From JAKQDH01 sp029558835 (GTDB lineage Bacteria > Planctomycetota > Phycisphaerae > UBA1845), in NCBI GenBank assembly GCA_035356615.1, contig DAOQSN010000015.1:40040-104039 (forward strand): 64,000 nt of DNA, given 5' to 3'. This document shows, piece after piece, positions 34,858 to 43,417 of this stretch. Below the pieces are notes generated by a model. The model worked only from the letters and a program-made list of their open reading frames with translations, did not search any database and was not told the origin of the DNA. A program made the position numbers and the translations under genes. Within the stretch, counting starts at the first letter, position 1. The number at the start of each line of letters is the position of its first letter.

Positions 34858-35475
34858 ATGGCGACGAAACTTACCGTGCCCATCAGCGAAGAGCAGATTC
34901 GGGCGCTCAAGGTGGGCGACCAGGTGTTGCTTTCCGGGGTCATCTTCACCGGGCGCGACGCGGCCCACAAATACATGGTGGAGAGCTTCATTAAGGGTCC
35001 CTGCCCTGACTCCGAGAAGAAGCTCTATGACATGCTGAAGAAGGAGCTCGCCGGTTCGGTCATTTATCACTGCGGCCCCGTGGTGAAGAAGCGGCCCGAC
35101 GGCAAGTACGACTTCGTGGCCGCCGGGCCCACGACCAGCATCCGCGAGGAACCGTACCAGGCGGACGTCATCGGTCACTTCGGCGTGCGCGGCGTCATTG
35201 GCAAGGGCGGCATGCGCGAGAAGACGCTGGAGGGCTGCCGCCGGCACGGGGCCGTGTACCTGCACGCGATCGGCGGAGCGGCCACGCTGATCGCCGAGAC
35301 GGTCAAGGAAGTCGTCGACGTGTACAAGCTCGACTTCGGCGTGCCCGAGGCGTTCTGGAAGATCCGGGTCGTGGATTTCCCGTGCGTCGTCACCATGGAC
35401 ACCCACGGCCAGAGCCTGCACGACCGGGTCGAGGCCGAGTCGAAGCGCAAACTGGAGGCGTTGCTGGCCCGTTGA
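34858..35475 (+). CDS. class I fumarate hydratase, beta subunit
   Basis: This 205-aa partner of the alpha subunit resembles the C-terminal domain of FumA/TtdB. Typical features are KVGDQVLLSGVIFTGRDAAHK, GPTTSIREEPYQADVI, VRGVIGKGGM and the region around GAVYLHAIGGAA. ATG 34858 is preceded by AGGGGA. The frame is open 27 codons upstream, but that part is translation of the palindrome doublet and is rejected. Together with the alpha subunit it should form the oxygen-sensitive Fe-S fumarase. Confidence 0.92.
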   Translation: MATKLTVPISEEQIRALKVGDQVLLSGVIFTGRDAAHKYMVESFIKGPCPDSEKKLYDMLKKELAGSVIYHCGPVVKKRPDGKYDFVAAGPTTSIREEPYQADVIGHFGVRGVIGKGGMREKTLEGCRRHGAVYLHAIGGAATLIAETVKEVVDVYKLDFGVPEAFWKIRVVDFPCVVTMDTHGQSLHDRVEAESKRKLEALLAR

Positions 35476-35512
35476 GTGGCTCCGTCCAATAAGGAAGTTG
35501 AGCGTCGGAAAC

Positions 35513-35609
35513 GGGTGGCATGGCCAAGCGCAGCGCCGCCATGCCCCGTCGTGGCGCAACGGCCGGCCGTCACGACAGCATGCCGGCGCCTTCGGCTTGG
35601 GCACGCAAC
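35513..35609. repeat. dispersed inverted-repeat element, family A, copy 3
   Basis: The left arm is the canonical GGTGGCATGGCCAAGCGCAG. The right arm is canonical up to CTTGGGCA, then decays (CGCAACG instead of TGCCACC), so this copy is slightly degenerate. It lies between the fumarase beta subunit and transketolase, 57 bp before the transketolase start. Confidence 0.85.
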
Positions 35610-35666
35610 GCTACGCGCTTCCCTGCTTGCCGGCCCGATGCACTGGTCCGCCGCTGACGGTTCATC

Positions 35667-37667
35667 ATGCCAATTGTGGATTCCCAAACCGGTGCGGTCG
35701 CGCGGACGTACACGCCGCCCCAGCTTGACGACGCGGCGCGCCAGATGCGGGCGTGGAACCTGCTTTGCCTGCACGCGGCCGGGTCGGGACATGCGGGGGG
35801 AACGCTGTCCGTAATGGACATCGCGGCCGTGCTGTACCTGCACGTGGCCCGACATGATCCGCGGAATCCCAATTGGGACGACCGGGATCGCATCTTCTGG
35901 TCCGCCGGTCATAAGGCGCCCGCCCTGTACGTCGCCCTCGCGTTTGCGGGTTACCTCGACAAGCACGACTGCCTGAGACTCCGCAAGTACCAGGGCGGCT
36001 TCGAGGGCCATCCCAATCGCCTCGATACGCCCGGCGTGGAAGTTTCCTCCGGCTCACTCGGCCAGGGACTCAGCATCGCCGTCGGCTGCGCCCTGCGGGC
36101 AAAGCTCGACGCCAAAGACTACCGCGTCTTCTGCCTCATGGGTGACGGCGAGCACCAGGAGGGCCAGATTTGGGAAGCCGCCATGGCGGCCGGTCATTAC
36201 CGCCTCGATCACCTCATCGGCATCATCGACGCCAATCACCTCCAGATCGACGGGCAGGTGGAAACCGTCATGAATGTGTTCCCGCTGGCCGACAAGTACC
36301 GCGCCTTCGGCTGGCGCGTGCTGGAGGTGAACGGCCACGATGTCCACCAACTCTGTGCGGCGTTCGAGCAGGCCCGGCAGCCGGCCGGCCAGCCCACCGT
36401 CATGATCGCCGAAACGGTCAAGGGCAAGGGCGTCTCGTTCATGGAGAACGTGGTAGGCTGGCACGGCAAGGCGCCCAATCGTGAGCAGCTTGAGCAGGCA
36501 CTCCAGGAGCTCGGCTTCGCGTGGGACATTGACGCGCTACTACAGATTCCCCAGCAGCACCAGCACCAGGTGACGCGGAAACTCGTAGCGGCCACCCCGC
36601 AGTTCTCGCCTGACTACTGGTGGAACGCCGGCCCCCGCATGAAAGTACGCATGGAGGCAACGCGGATGGGGTTCGGGGCGGCGCTGCGCGACCGCGGCGA
36701 CGATCCACGCCTCTGTTGCCTCGGCGCCGACATCTCCGATTCGATTTCCATCAGCATGTTTCATAAGGAGCATCCGGAACGCCGCGCGCGCTGGCTCTCC
36801 ATGGGCATCGCCGAGCAATCGGGCACCTGCGTGGCCGCGGGGCTGGCGAAGGAGGGCAAGATTCCCGTGTTCGGCACGTACGGCGTCTTCGCGGCCGGGC
36901 GGGCGCTGGATCAGCTTCGCACCACCGTTTGTTACAACAACCTCAATGTTAAGATCGCCGGCGCGCACGGCGGCGTATCCGTGGGGCCCGACGGCGCGAC
37001 GCACCAGGCGCTGGAAGAGTTCTTCCAGATGTGCGGCCTGCCGAACATGCACGTCGTGGCCGGTGCGGACGCCCCGGAGATGAAACGCCTGACGGAAATG
37101 TGCCTCTTCGAAGTAGTGGGACCGTGCTACCTGCGTTTTGCCCGCGAGGCCACGCCGATCGTAACCCGACCCGACACGCCGCTGGTCTTCGGCAAAGCCA
37201 ACGTCATCCGCTACCGTGGCGAACGGGAGCAGTTCGCCGATGCCTTCGATACTGTAGTTGCGGACACGTACTCCTCCGAAGACGAGGCCCTGGCCATCAT
37301 CTCGAACGGGCCGGAAGTGGCGGAGGCAATGCGAGCGGCCTGGATTCTCCAGAAGGAGCTCGGGCTGGAAACGCGGGTGCTCAATCTCCACACCCTCAAA
37401 CCGCTCGACGCGACGGCCGTGGTCCGCGCCGCGCGTGAGTGCGGCGCCGTGCTTACGGTCGAGGAACACCAGGTCGGCGGGCTGGGAAATCTGGTAGCGG
37501 CGGCCATCCTGCAAGGCGGCGCATCAACCGGCGTGACCTTCGAACGCCTGGGCGTTCCGGACACCTTCGGTTGCTCCGGCGGCCCGTGGGAGTTGCTGCG
37601 CGCCTACGGATTGACGGCTGAACACATCGCGGAGCGCGCGCGGACTGCCGTGGCGCTGCGCGGTTAA
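35667..37667 (+). CDS. transketolase
   Basis: This thiamine-diphosphate enzyme of the pentose phosphate pathway transfers two-carbon units between sugar phosphates. The 666-aa protein has the N-terminal ThDP/Mg site (SGHAGGTLS; GDGEHQEGQIWEAAM at about residues 155-170), the central pyrimidine-binding domain (GIAEQSGTCVAAGLAKEG) and the C-terminal domain (ATAVVRAARECGAVLTVEEH). Segment style (MRAWNLLCLHAAGSGHAGG; NHLQIDGQVETV) resembles the split two-gene transketolases, here as one chain. It is flanked on both sides by family A repeats and is probably monocistronic. Confidence 0.93.
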   Translation: MPIVDSQTGAVARTYTPPQLDDAARQMRAWNLLCLHAAGSGHAGGTLSVMDIAAVLYLHVARHDPRNPNWDDRDRIFWSAGHKAPALYVALAFAGYLDKHDCLRLRKYQGGFEGHPNRLDTPGVEVSSGSLGQGLSIAVGCALRAKLDAKDYRVFCLMGDGEHQEGQIWEAAMAAGHYRLDHLIGIIDANHLQIDGQVETVMNVFPLADKYRAFGWRVLEVNGHDVHQLCAAFEQARQPAGQPTVMIAETVKGKGVSFMENVVGWHGKAPNREQLEQALQELGFAWDIDALLQIPQQHQHQVTRKLVAATPQFSPDYWWNAGPRMKVRMEATRMGFGAALRDRGDDPRLCCLGADISDSISISMFHKEHPERRARWLSMGIAEQSGTCVAAGLAKEGKIPVFGTYGVFAAGRALDQLRTTVCYNNLNVKIAGAHGGVSVGPDGATHQALEEFFQMCGLPNMHVVAGADAPEMKRLTEMCLFEVVGPCYLRFAREATPIVTRPDTPLVFGKANVIRYRGEREQFADAFDTVVADTYSSEDEALAIISNGPEVAEAMRAAWILQKELGLETRVLNLHTLKPLDATAVVRAARECGAVLTVEEHQVGGLGNLVAAAILQGGASTGVTFERLGVPDTFGCSGGPWELLRAYGLTAEHIAERARTAVALRG

Positions 37668-37693
37668 CCACGAGCGATTCCCTTACATCAGAG

Positions 37694-37713
37694 CACCGGG
37701 CGCGAGCCCGGTG
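37694..37713. repeat. REP-like palindrome after transketolase
   Basis: CACCGGGCGCGAGCCCGGTG has an 8-bp perfect stem and a 4-nt loop, 26 nt after the transketolase stop. It could act as a transcription end signal or be another member of the dispersed short palindromes. Confidence 0.55.
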
Positions 37714-37849
37714 ACACGTCGGGCAATCACGCACACACCTTGGGGGTTTGCGCCATCGGTGTCTACGGGCTTACGCACGTGGCCCTGACTTTTCCGTGCC
37801 CGCGGGCTGGCGCCTGCGGCTCCGACCGGTTTGTTCGCGTGGAGGCGGC

Positions 37850-37956
37850 GGGTGGCATGCCCAAGCCCGCGAGCAGCGGGCGCCGGCATACCGTCGGAGA
37901 GGACGGGCCCAAGCGCACCGCAGGGCATGGCGGCGCTACGCTTGGCCATGCCACCC
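37850..37956. repeat. dispersed inverted-repeat element, family A, copy 4 (reversed)
   Basis: In this copy the CCAAG-CCG type arm is at the left and the TGGCGGCGCTACGCTTGGCC type arm at the right, ending ATGCCACCC, so it is inverted relative to copies 1-3. The outer GGTGGCATG and CATGCCACC ends are intact. It lies between convergent genes. Confidence 0.85.
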
Positions 37957-38010
37957 GTGCCGTACGTGCCCTGCACCCGTACCGTACGTGCCCTGCACCC
38001 GTGGCGGCTC

Positions 38011-38847
38011 CTACTCGCGGGCGAGCCGCGTAGGAAGCAGCTCGCGCACGGTGACCAACACGGCCGACAGGAACAGCGCGATGGCCACGATGCCCAGCAG
38101 TTCCGGCAGGGCGGTCGTATCCGGCGGATACACGGCCTTCGCCAACTCCGGCGGCAACTCGTACAGGCGTTGGATCGCGGGCATGCCGCGCACCAGTAGC
38201 GTCCGCACCGGATGCGACAGGCTGTAGACGCGCGCGGCGATGGGCAAGTTGCCTACAATCAGTTCGAGGAGAATGAAGTAGCTCAGCGATAGGGACAACG
38301 GCCGGGACGACGCCAGGCCGATCAACGTGAACAGGGCCAGGTAGCCCGCGACGGCCACCGGGATGGCACACAGGTAACACCATAAATCATGCCCGGGACT
38401 CCACGGACCTTCGATTCGTGCCCACCGGCCGGGCACCACGAGTTGCGCCGGCTCGACGCCCCAGACCGAAGCCAGCCAGATGCCGACGGCGCCTGCGCCC
38501 AGCACGATCGTCAACACGACCGCCACCGCCAGCCAGCGAACCAGCAGCACCGTCGCCCGGTGCAGGCGACGCGTCGTCAGGTACACAAAGGTACGGTTCT
38601 CGGCTTCCGACGTAATCAGAGCACTACCGTGCAGGATGCATACCAGTGGCAACACCACCATCAGCAGCACGAACTGGGTCATGATCTGGAACGGTTCCCA
38701 CGGCATGTAGTCAGCCGGCGGGTGGAAAACACGAACGACAGCCACCAGACCACAGGGCACGGCCGCCAGCAGGTACACCACGGCCACCTTCCGCTGCCAC
38801 AGCGTCTGCCGCACGGTGAACAGGAATAGCGATGCGATCGGTCCCAC
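38011..38847 (-). CDS. ABC-2-type transporter permease
   Basis: This 278-aa inner-membrane protein has about six hydrophobic segments (VYLLAAVPCGLVAVVRVF, FVLLMVVLPLVCILHGSAL, LLVRWLAVAVVLTIVLGAGAVG, and others). The first cytosolic loop (LITSEAENRTFVYLTTRRL) resembles the coupling region of ABC-2 exporters. It is downstream of an ATP-binding gene on the same strand; the two are separated by 210 bp that include a family A element. Substrate unknown. Confidence 0.8.
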   Translation of the reverse strand: MGPIASLFLFTVRQTLWQRKVAVVYLLAAVPCGLVAVVRVFHPPADYMPWEPFQIMTQFVLLMVVLPLVCILHGSALITSEAENRTFVYLTTRRLHRATVLLVRWLAVAVVLTIVLGAGAVGIWLASVWGVEPAQLVVPGRWARIEGPWSPGHDLWCYLCAIPVAVAGYLALFTLIGLASSRPLSLSLSYFILLELIVGNLPIAARVYSLSHPVRTLLVRGMPAIQRLYELPPELAKAVYPPDTTALPELLGIVAIALFLSAVLVTVRELLPTRLARE

Positions 38848-38930
38848 GTCAGGGTCTCTCGGGCACGGGCGGTGCCGGACTGAACCGTCCTAAGTAGCTC
38901 CACACAATTGGGAGACCGACAGACGGGACA

Positions 38931-39029
38931 GGGTGGCAGGGCCAAGCGCAGCGCCGCCATGTTCCGCCGGGGGCGATGGCCCGGGTCCCGTATCCGCATG
39001 CCGGCGCCTTCGGCTTGGGCATGCCACCC
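38931..39029. repeat. dispersed inverted-repeat element, family A, copy 5
   Basis: Arms as in copy 1 with GGTGGCAGGGCCAAGCGCAG at the left. Left flank ATTGGGAGACCG is the reverse complement of the CGGTCTCCCAAT flank right of copy 1, showing that the full element has longer inverted ends. It sits between the ATP-binding gene and its permease gene. Confidence 0.88.
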
Positions 39030-39057
39030 TGCCGGTTTTCCATTTGCGCGGTCCCAT

Positions 39058-39984
39058 TTACGATGCCGTCAGATAACCGAATACCGCCTCCAGGCTTTCG
39101 TCAGCGGCCGCGATCTCGCGCACCTGCACGGCCTCCCTCAGGATCAGCTCGGGGAGCCGGTCATATACCTGCTCGGGTTTCGTCGTGCTGACGATGAGGA
39201 CGTCCTCGTCCGGGACGCTCACGCCCGTCACCTCCGCCCAGGCGGCGAGGTGGGCGGCCAGGCGGCGCGGGGCGTCGGTACGCACGCGAATGGCGTGCGG
39301 CCGGTCCTGCATCTGCCGGCGGACGGTGTGCAGGTCACCCTCGGCCACGATGCGTCCGTGGTGAATCATCAGGATCTTCGACGTCAGCGCCTCGACCTCG
39401 TGCAGAATGTGGCTGGAAATCAGGATGTCCACGCCCTCGTTCGCCAGTTGCCTCAGCAGGGTGGAGAGCTCATGGCGCACCACCGGATCGGTCCCGGTGA
39501 ACGGTTCATCGAGCACGAGCAGGTCGGGGCGGTGAACCAGTGCCTGCGCCAGCTTGATTCGCTGTCGCATGCCCTTGGAGTAGCCGCGGATCGCCCGGTG
39601 GGCATGCTCGGCCATGCCGGTCAGTTCGAGGGCGTGCTCGACGGCCTGCCGGACCGCCGCCCCCGTCAGCCCGCCCAGCCGAGCCAGCAGGCCAACGAAC
39701 CGCCGCCCCGACATGTACCCCCAGAACGTGTCACCTTCCGGACAGTAGCCGAGCCGGCGCAGAACGCGCGGGTTGTCCCAGGCGCGCTCACCGTAGACGC
39801 GGAGCGTACCCTTACTGAGGTGAAGCTGGCCGGTGACCAGCCCCATCAACGTGCTCTTGCCGGCGCCGTTGGGCCCCACCAGGCCAGTGATGCCCGATCC
39901 GATTGTAGTAGTGACGTTGTTGAGGCCGATGACCTCACCATACCACTTGGAGACTCCCTGTAGCTCAATCGCAGCCAAGCTCAT
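39058..39984 (-). CDS. ABC transporter ATP-binding protein (ABC-2 exporter)
   Basis: This 308-aa nucleotide-binding subunit has Walker A GPNGAGKST (about residue 37), signature YSKGMRQRIKLAQAL, Walker B LLVLDEPFTGTDP and the H-loop SSHILHEVE. A C-terminal extension of about 80 residues is typical of the CcmA/NatA/GldA-type exporters. The signature motif is SKGMR rather than SGGQ, as is common in this group. It pairs with the permease at 38011. The next upstream gene pair (40239-42175) is a paralogous module. Confidence 0.92.
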   Translation of the reverse strand: MSLAAIELQGVSKWYGEVIGLNNVTTTIGSGITGLVGPNGAGKSTLMGLVTGQLHLSKGTLRVYGERAWDNPRVLRRLGYCPEGDTFWGYMSGRRFVGLLARLGGLTGAAVRQAVEHALELTGMAEHAHRAIRGYSKGMRQRIKLAQALVHRPDLLVLDEPFTGTDPVVRHELSTLLRQLANEGVDILISSHILHEVEALTSKILMIHHGRIVAEGDLHTVRRQMQDRPHAIRVRTDAPRRLAAHLAAWAEVTGVSVPDEDVLIVSTTKPEQVYDRLPELILREAVQVREIAAADESLEAVFGYLTAS

Positions 39985-40034
39985 GAACCTCAGCTACATA
40001 GCGCCATACACACCGAATACCGACACTCGGACAC

Positions 40035-40137
40035 GGGTGGCATGGCCAAGCGCAGCGCCGCCACGCCCGCGCAGGGTTGTGTGGACGTCGCGGCAGCATG
40101 CCGGCGCTCGCCGGCGGCGAGCTTGGGCATGCCACCC
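40035..40137. repeat. dispersed inverted-repeat element, family A, copy 6
   Basis: The left arm is canonical. The right arm carries an expanded internal hairpin (GCTCGCCGGCGGCGAGC replacing CCTTCGGC) before TTGGGCATGCCACC. It lies between the two ABC modules. Confidence 0.86.
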
Positions 40138-40238
40138 TGGTCTTTCCTGGGCGTGATACCCTGCAGAACACACTGCGGGCCCCCGCCGCCGCCCTGATAC
40201 TGTATATGCGCCCACGCCCATGACCTGCCCCACGTGCC

Positions 40239-41246
40239 TCACAGATTCGCGGCCGACCGCGAGAAACGAACCACGCGACGATAACAGAGCCAGATGGAGG
40301 CTACGGTAACCCCCAGCAGCACGAGGGCCGGGTAGCGCACCGGGATGCCTCTGCCCAGCGCCGCGGCAAACGCGTCCGAAGGCAGCTCCGTCGCCTGCCA
40401 CGCCTGCCGCAGGTCGAACAGTCGCTCCGTCACCATCATGAAATCGCCGCTCAGCGATATGCTGCCGAGCCAACCCCCCATCACCTCAGGGGGCAACACC
40501 TGGCCCAACACGCCCTGGGCCGTCATCGGCAGCACACACACCGCCAGCCACGCCACCAGCGCATAACGCCGGTCCGCCGTCAGGCTGGACAACGCCAACA
40601 CCACCGTCCCGCCGAGCACCATCGTCAGAGATCCGGAAAGCAGGATGTCCCAGGCCAGTCCCAGCGTCTGCGTCCAGGAGCTCAATCCCCCCGCAAACAG
40701 CACGCCGAGCAGCAAAGAAAGCAGGTTGGGAACCAGCATCGCCAGAGCGAGAAACGCCGCCACGATCATCCACTTGGCGAGCAGGTACGTAATCGGCGTA
40801 ATCGGTTTGGAGAAGTAGATCGGCAGGGCGCGGGCCTTGAGGTCCTGGGCGATCAGCCCGGACCCGACGGCGCCGCCCAAGATCAGCACCCAGAACAACT
40901 CGAACCGGATCATGATAACGAAGATGGTCCGCCAGAGAACTTCGCGGTACTCATGGAACTGGGCCAAGCTGCTCAAGTCGACCCGCAGCAGCATGCGGAG
41001 CATCTCATACCACGGCTCCGCCTCCTCCGTGCCGACAAGCTGCTCCACGAAGTCCAGCATATAGAACAGACCGCCGCTGCCGATGACAAACAGCAGAGTG
41101 CTGGTCACCGCGAGGCGCGTCTTGTTCTGCTTGAGAACGTGGCGAATGCCGGCCGTGGCGATGGGCAGGAACGTCCACCAGCCGGTCGCCACGTGGCCGG
41201 ACCAGCGATGGTAGCGCGGGCGGTAGTTGGCGGACAGTGTGTTCAC
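40239..41246 (-). CDS. ABC-2-type transporter permease
   Basis: This 335-aa membrane protein has a cytosolic N terminus with paired basic residues, one helix near residue 50 (LAVTSTLLFVIGSGGLFYM) and five further helices (for example FELFWVLILGGAVGSGLIA and WMIVAAFLALAMLVPNLLSL). LIAQDLKARALPIYFSKPI is the coupling-loop region typical of ABC-2 exporters. The ATG overlaps the TGA of the upstream ATP-binding gene by 4 nt, showing translational coupling. Confidence 0.85.
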   Translation of the reverse strand: MNTLSANYRPRYHRWSGHVATGWWTFLPIATAGIRHVLKQNKTRLAVTSTLLFVIGSGGLFYMLDFVEQLVGTEEAEPWYEMLRMLLRVDLSSLAQFHEYREVLWRTIFVIMIRFELFWVLILGGAVGSGLIAQDLKARALPIYFSKPITPITYLLAKWMIVAAFLALAMLVPNLLSLLLGVLFAGGLSSWTQTLGLAWDILLSGSLTMVLGGTVVLALSSLTADRRYALVAWLAVCVLPMTAQGVLGQVLPPEVMGGWLGSISLSGDFMMVTERLFDLRQAWQATELPSDAFAAALGRGIPVRYPALVLLGVTVASIWLCYRRVVRFSRSAANL

Positions 41247-42175
41247 GGCTGTTGCTGCTTCCGTATGGCGGCCAGGAACGTCTCTTCGAGGCTGCTGCGT
41301 TGAGGATGCAGCCCACGGACCCTGACGCCCGCCAGTTGGGCCGCTTCCAGGACCAGGCTTTGCCGCCCGGCCGCGGGGAGCTCCAGGGCAATGCTGACTC
41401 GGCCGCTGTTGTCACTGACCGGCGCACCAAGCACGCCCACCCCGGCGGTCTGGAGTGCGCCGGGCAGGTCAGCGCCGTTGCCGGCGTATTCCAGTGTGTA
41501 CAACGTCGGATGCGGGCGGCCCAGATCGGCGAGCCGCCCGGTGGTTAACACTTCACCCGCCCCCATGATCATGACGCTCGCGCAGACCCGCTCGACGTCG
41601 GGCAGCAGATGGCTGGAGAGTAGCACGCTGATGCCCGCGGCGTGCAGGTCTGCGATCAAACCCAGCATGACCTCCCGCCCGTGCGGGTCCATGCCATTGG
41701 TGGGTTCGTCGAGGAAGAGCACCTCGGGATCATGAACCAGGGCCTGGGCGAGCTTGACACGTTGCCGCATGCCCGTGGAGTACTCCTCCACGGGGCGGTA
41801 GCGGGCATCGCCGAGTTCGACGTAATCCAGCACTTCGTGGGCGCGCTGCATGGCATCGGCATGGCGCATGCCCGCCAGTCGCCCGGCGTAGTAGACGTAC
41901 CCGGTCCCGCTGAGGCCGGGGATGAAGCAGTCGGTCTCCGGCATGAAGCCGATGCGCTGGCGGATGCGGAGTTGCCGGCGACGGACATCGAACCCCAGCA
42001 CGGTCGCCCGGCCGGCGGTGGCCGGCGTCTGCCCCAGCAGGACGCTGATGAGCGTGCTCTTGCCGGCGCCGTTGGGGCCCAGCAGCCCGACGGTGCCGCG
42101 CTCGATCGCCACCGTCACCTCCTTCAACGCGGTGACGCGGGCATAGCACTTCCGCAGGCGGTCACAGGTGAACAT
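41243..42175 (-). CDS. ABC transporter ATP-binding protein (ABC-2 exporter)
   Basis: This 310-aa subunit has Walker A GPNGAGKSTLISVL, signature YSTGMRQRVKLAQAL, Walker B VLFLDEPTNGMDP and the H-loop SSHLLPDVE, plus a C-terminal regulatory-like extension. ATG 42175 (MFTCDRLRKCYARV) is chosen because it matches the usual start of this domain; the open frame goes 30 codons further without support. Coupled to the permease at 40239. Related in design to the 39058 protein, suggesting module duplication. Confidence 0.92.
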   Translation of the reverse strand: MFTCDRLRKCYARVTALKEVTVAIERGTVGLLGPNGAGKSTLISVLLGQTPATAGRATVLGFDVRRRQLRIRQRIGFMPETDCFIPGLSGTGYVYYAGRLAGMRHADAMQRAHEVLDYVELGDARYRPVEEYSTGMRQRVKLAQALVHDPEVLFLDEPTNGMDPHGREVMLGLIADLHAAGISVLLSSHLLPDVERVCASVMIMGAGEVLTTGRLADLGRPHPTLYTLEYAGNGADLPGALQTAGVGVLGAPVSDNSGRVSIALELPAAGRQSLVLEAAQLAGVRVRGLHPQRSSLEETFLAAIRKQQQP

Positions 42176-42876
42176 GTACGAGGCGTCACCCAACAGCAAG
42201 CTCCAGGTAGCCGCTTCCGTGCGCGCAGACCGTCCCGCGCGTTCCGCGGCCGGGGAGCGGATCATACCCGGCGCCCCGCGCGCGGTCCACCCAGACTGAT
42301 AACGTCATTGGCGCGCTTCGAGAAGCTGTCCCCGAGCGCGCGCCGACACCCGCTTCCTCCGGCGGCCGGGCCCCAGCCTGCCACGGGTAAGAGCGGTTAT
42401 GCGCGGCGGCCGAAGGAGCATGCTCACCCGCGACCGCCGTCGCGGGAAAACATGGCACCCACCCCACCCGAAACGCCGGACCCGTACGCGACGTCAGTCG
42501 CGGGCGAGCATGGGACTCTTACCGGCGAACATGCCGAACGCGTCCGCTCGCGTGGCTCGAGCGTCCCGCCCGAGGCGGACGTACCCGCCGAACGGGTTCG
42601 TCTCCAACAGTCGCCTCCCCTGAGACGCTTCGGGGCCCTCGTTGTTACTGACTTGTGACGACGGGAGGTGATGGCACGCCGACATCGGACACCGTGGACA
42701 GTGAACCGGCCTGCGGGACGCCCAGTGTGTGTTCTTGTCGGTTTTGAGCATGTTGGCGGCCCATCGAGGAGCGATGTGTGGAGGCGATAACCGGCACGTC
42801 CCGGCCACGGAGGCCCGCACGCGCGAGGACTGCGCGGGTTGAAGCGCAGGCGGGAGGAGGCTAGAATGTAGCCGCT
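42176..42876. other. 700-bp intergenic region with palindromic debris
   Basis: Between the ABC operon (minus) and the metal-efflux region (plus). It contains the family B palindrome at 42419-42454 and a degenerate echo near 42488-42515 (GTCGCGGGCGAGCATGGGA). Short open frames on both strands are translations of these repeats and have no start signals. The promoters for both flanking operons should be here; I cannot point to them. Confidence 0.5.
42419..42454. repeat. family B palindrome, second copy
   Basis: CATGCTCACCCGCGACCG with CCGTCGCGGGAAAACATG is a 36-bp imperfect palindrome closely matching the perfect one at 31211-31246. It is followed by the same GGCACCCAC. The left outer arm present at 31144 is not evident here, so this is a partial element. 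Confidence 0.7.
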
Positions 42877-43284
42877 ATGTGTCGAGTCGCGGTGGTCATC
42901 ACGTTGTGGACCTTGCTGGGTGCTCCGGCCCTGTGCATCAGCGGCATGGGTGGGGTGTGCTGCGGCGAGGGTTTCATCGTGTCCGGAGAAGCCGGCCCCC
43001 CAGAGGCTGGGTGCCGGGACCACGATTGCGACGACCGGCATACCCCTCCCGTCGAGCGCCGGCGTCAGCACAATGAGGACACCTGCCCTCTGGTGTGCGG
43101 ACGTCCCGTGCCGGTGCCGTTGGATCGCTCCGCGCCGCGCGTGCCTGACCTGAGTCTGCTGTCGCTCCCCTTGTCGGAACCCGGAGAGGTTGGGGACGAT
43201 GGCGTGACTCCGATCCGGCCGGGCAAGCCGTCGGCGGCGGGCGCGCCGGGGCACGAAACCACCAGTCTGCCTCTGCTCATCTGA
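42877..43284 (+). CDS. small Cys/His-rich secreted protein upstream of metal-efflux operon
   Basis: This 135-aa protein begins with a signal-peptide-like segment (MCRVAVVITLWTLLGAPALC). The mature part has clustered cysteines and acidic/His residues (GGVCCGEG; CRDHDCDDRH; CPLVCG), then a Pro-rich tail. No family is recognised. Position directly before the CzcCBA-type genes, same strand, suggests a periplasmic metal-binding accessory protein; this is inference from composition and context. Ribosome-binding signal is weak (GGAGG about 18 nt upstream). Confidence 0.6.
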   Translation: MCRVAVVITLWTLLGAPALCISGMGGVCCGEGFIVSGEAGPPEAGCRDHDCDDRHTPPVERRRQHNEDTCPLVCGRPVPVPLDRSAPRVPDLSLLSLPLSEPGEVGDDGVTPIRPGKPSAAGAPGHETTSLPLLI

Positions 43285-43417
43285 TCGTTCCCTCGTAGCA
43301 GCACGTGCCAGGTCACGCCTTGCGTCGTGAGCCTGCGTTCTGGCGCCCGAACCATGGCCTGGCCGCTCCGCGCGGAGCCGGCCGGCAGTCAAGTGAGTTT
43401 CAACGAGGGACATCATC

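Larger units (their letters stand above)
37668..38010. other. convergent intergenic region with repeats
   Basis: This region of about 340 bp between transketolase (plus) and an ABC permease (minus) contains a short palindrome at 37694-37713 (CACCGGGC, GCGA, GCCCGGTG) and the reversed family A element at 37850-37956. A duplicated CCGTACGTGCCCTGCACCCG follows at about 37970-38000. No gene seen. Confidence 0.6.

Noticed and set aside
1942..39043. Short frames starting MPKPKAPAC or containing MAKRSAA and MPAPSAWACHP at several places
   Set aside because: These peptides are translations of the family A repeat on either strand. They recur only because the DNA element recurs.
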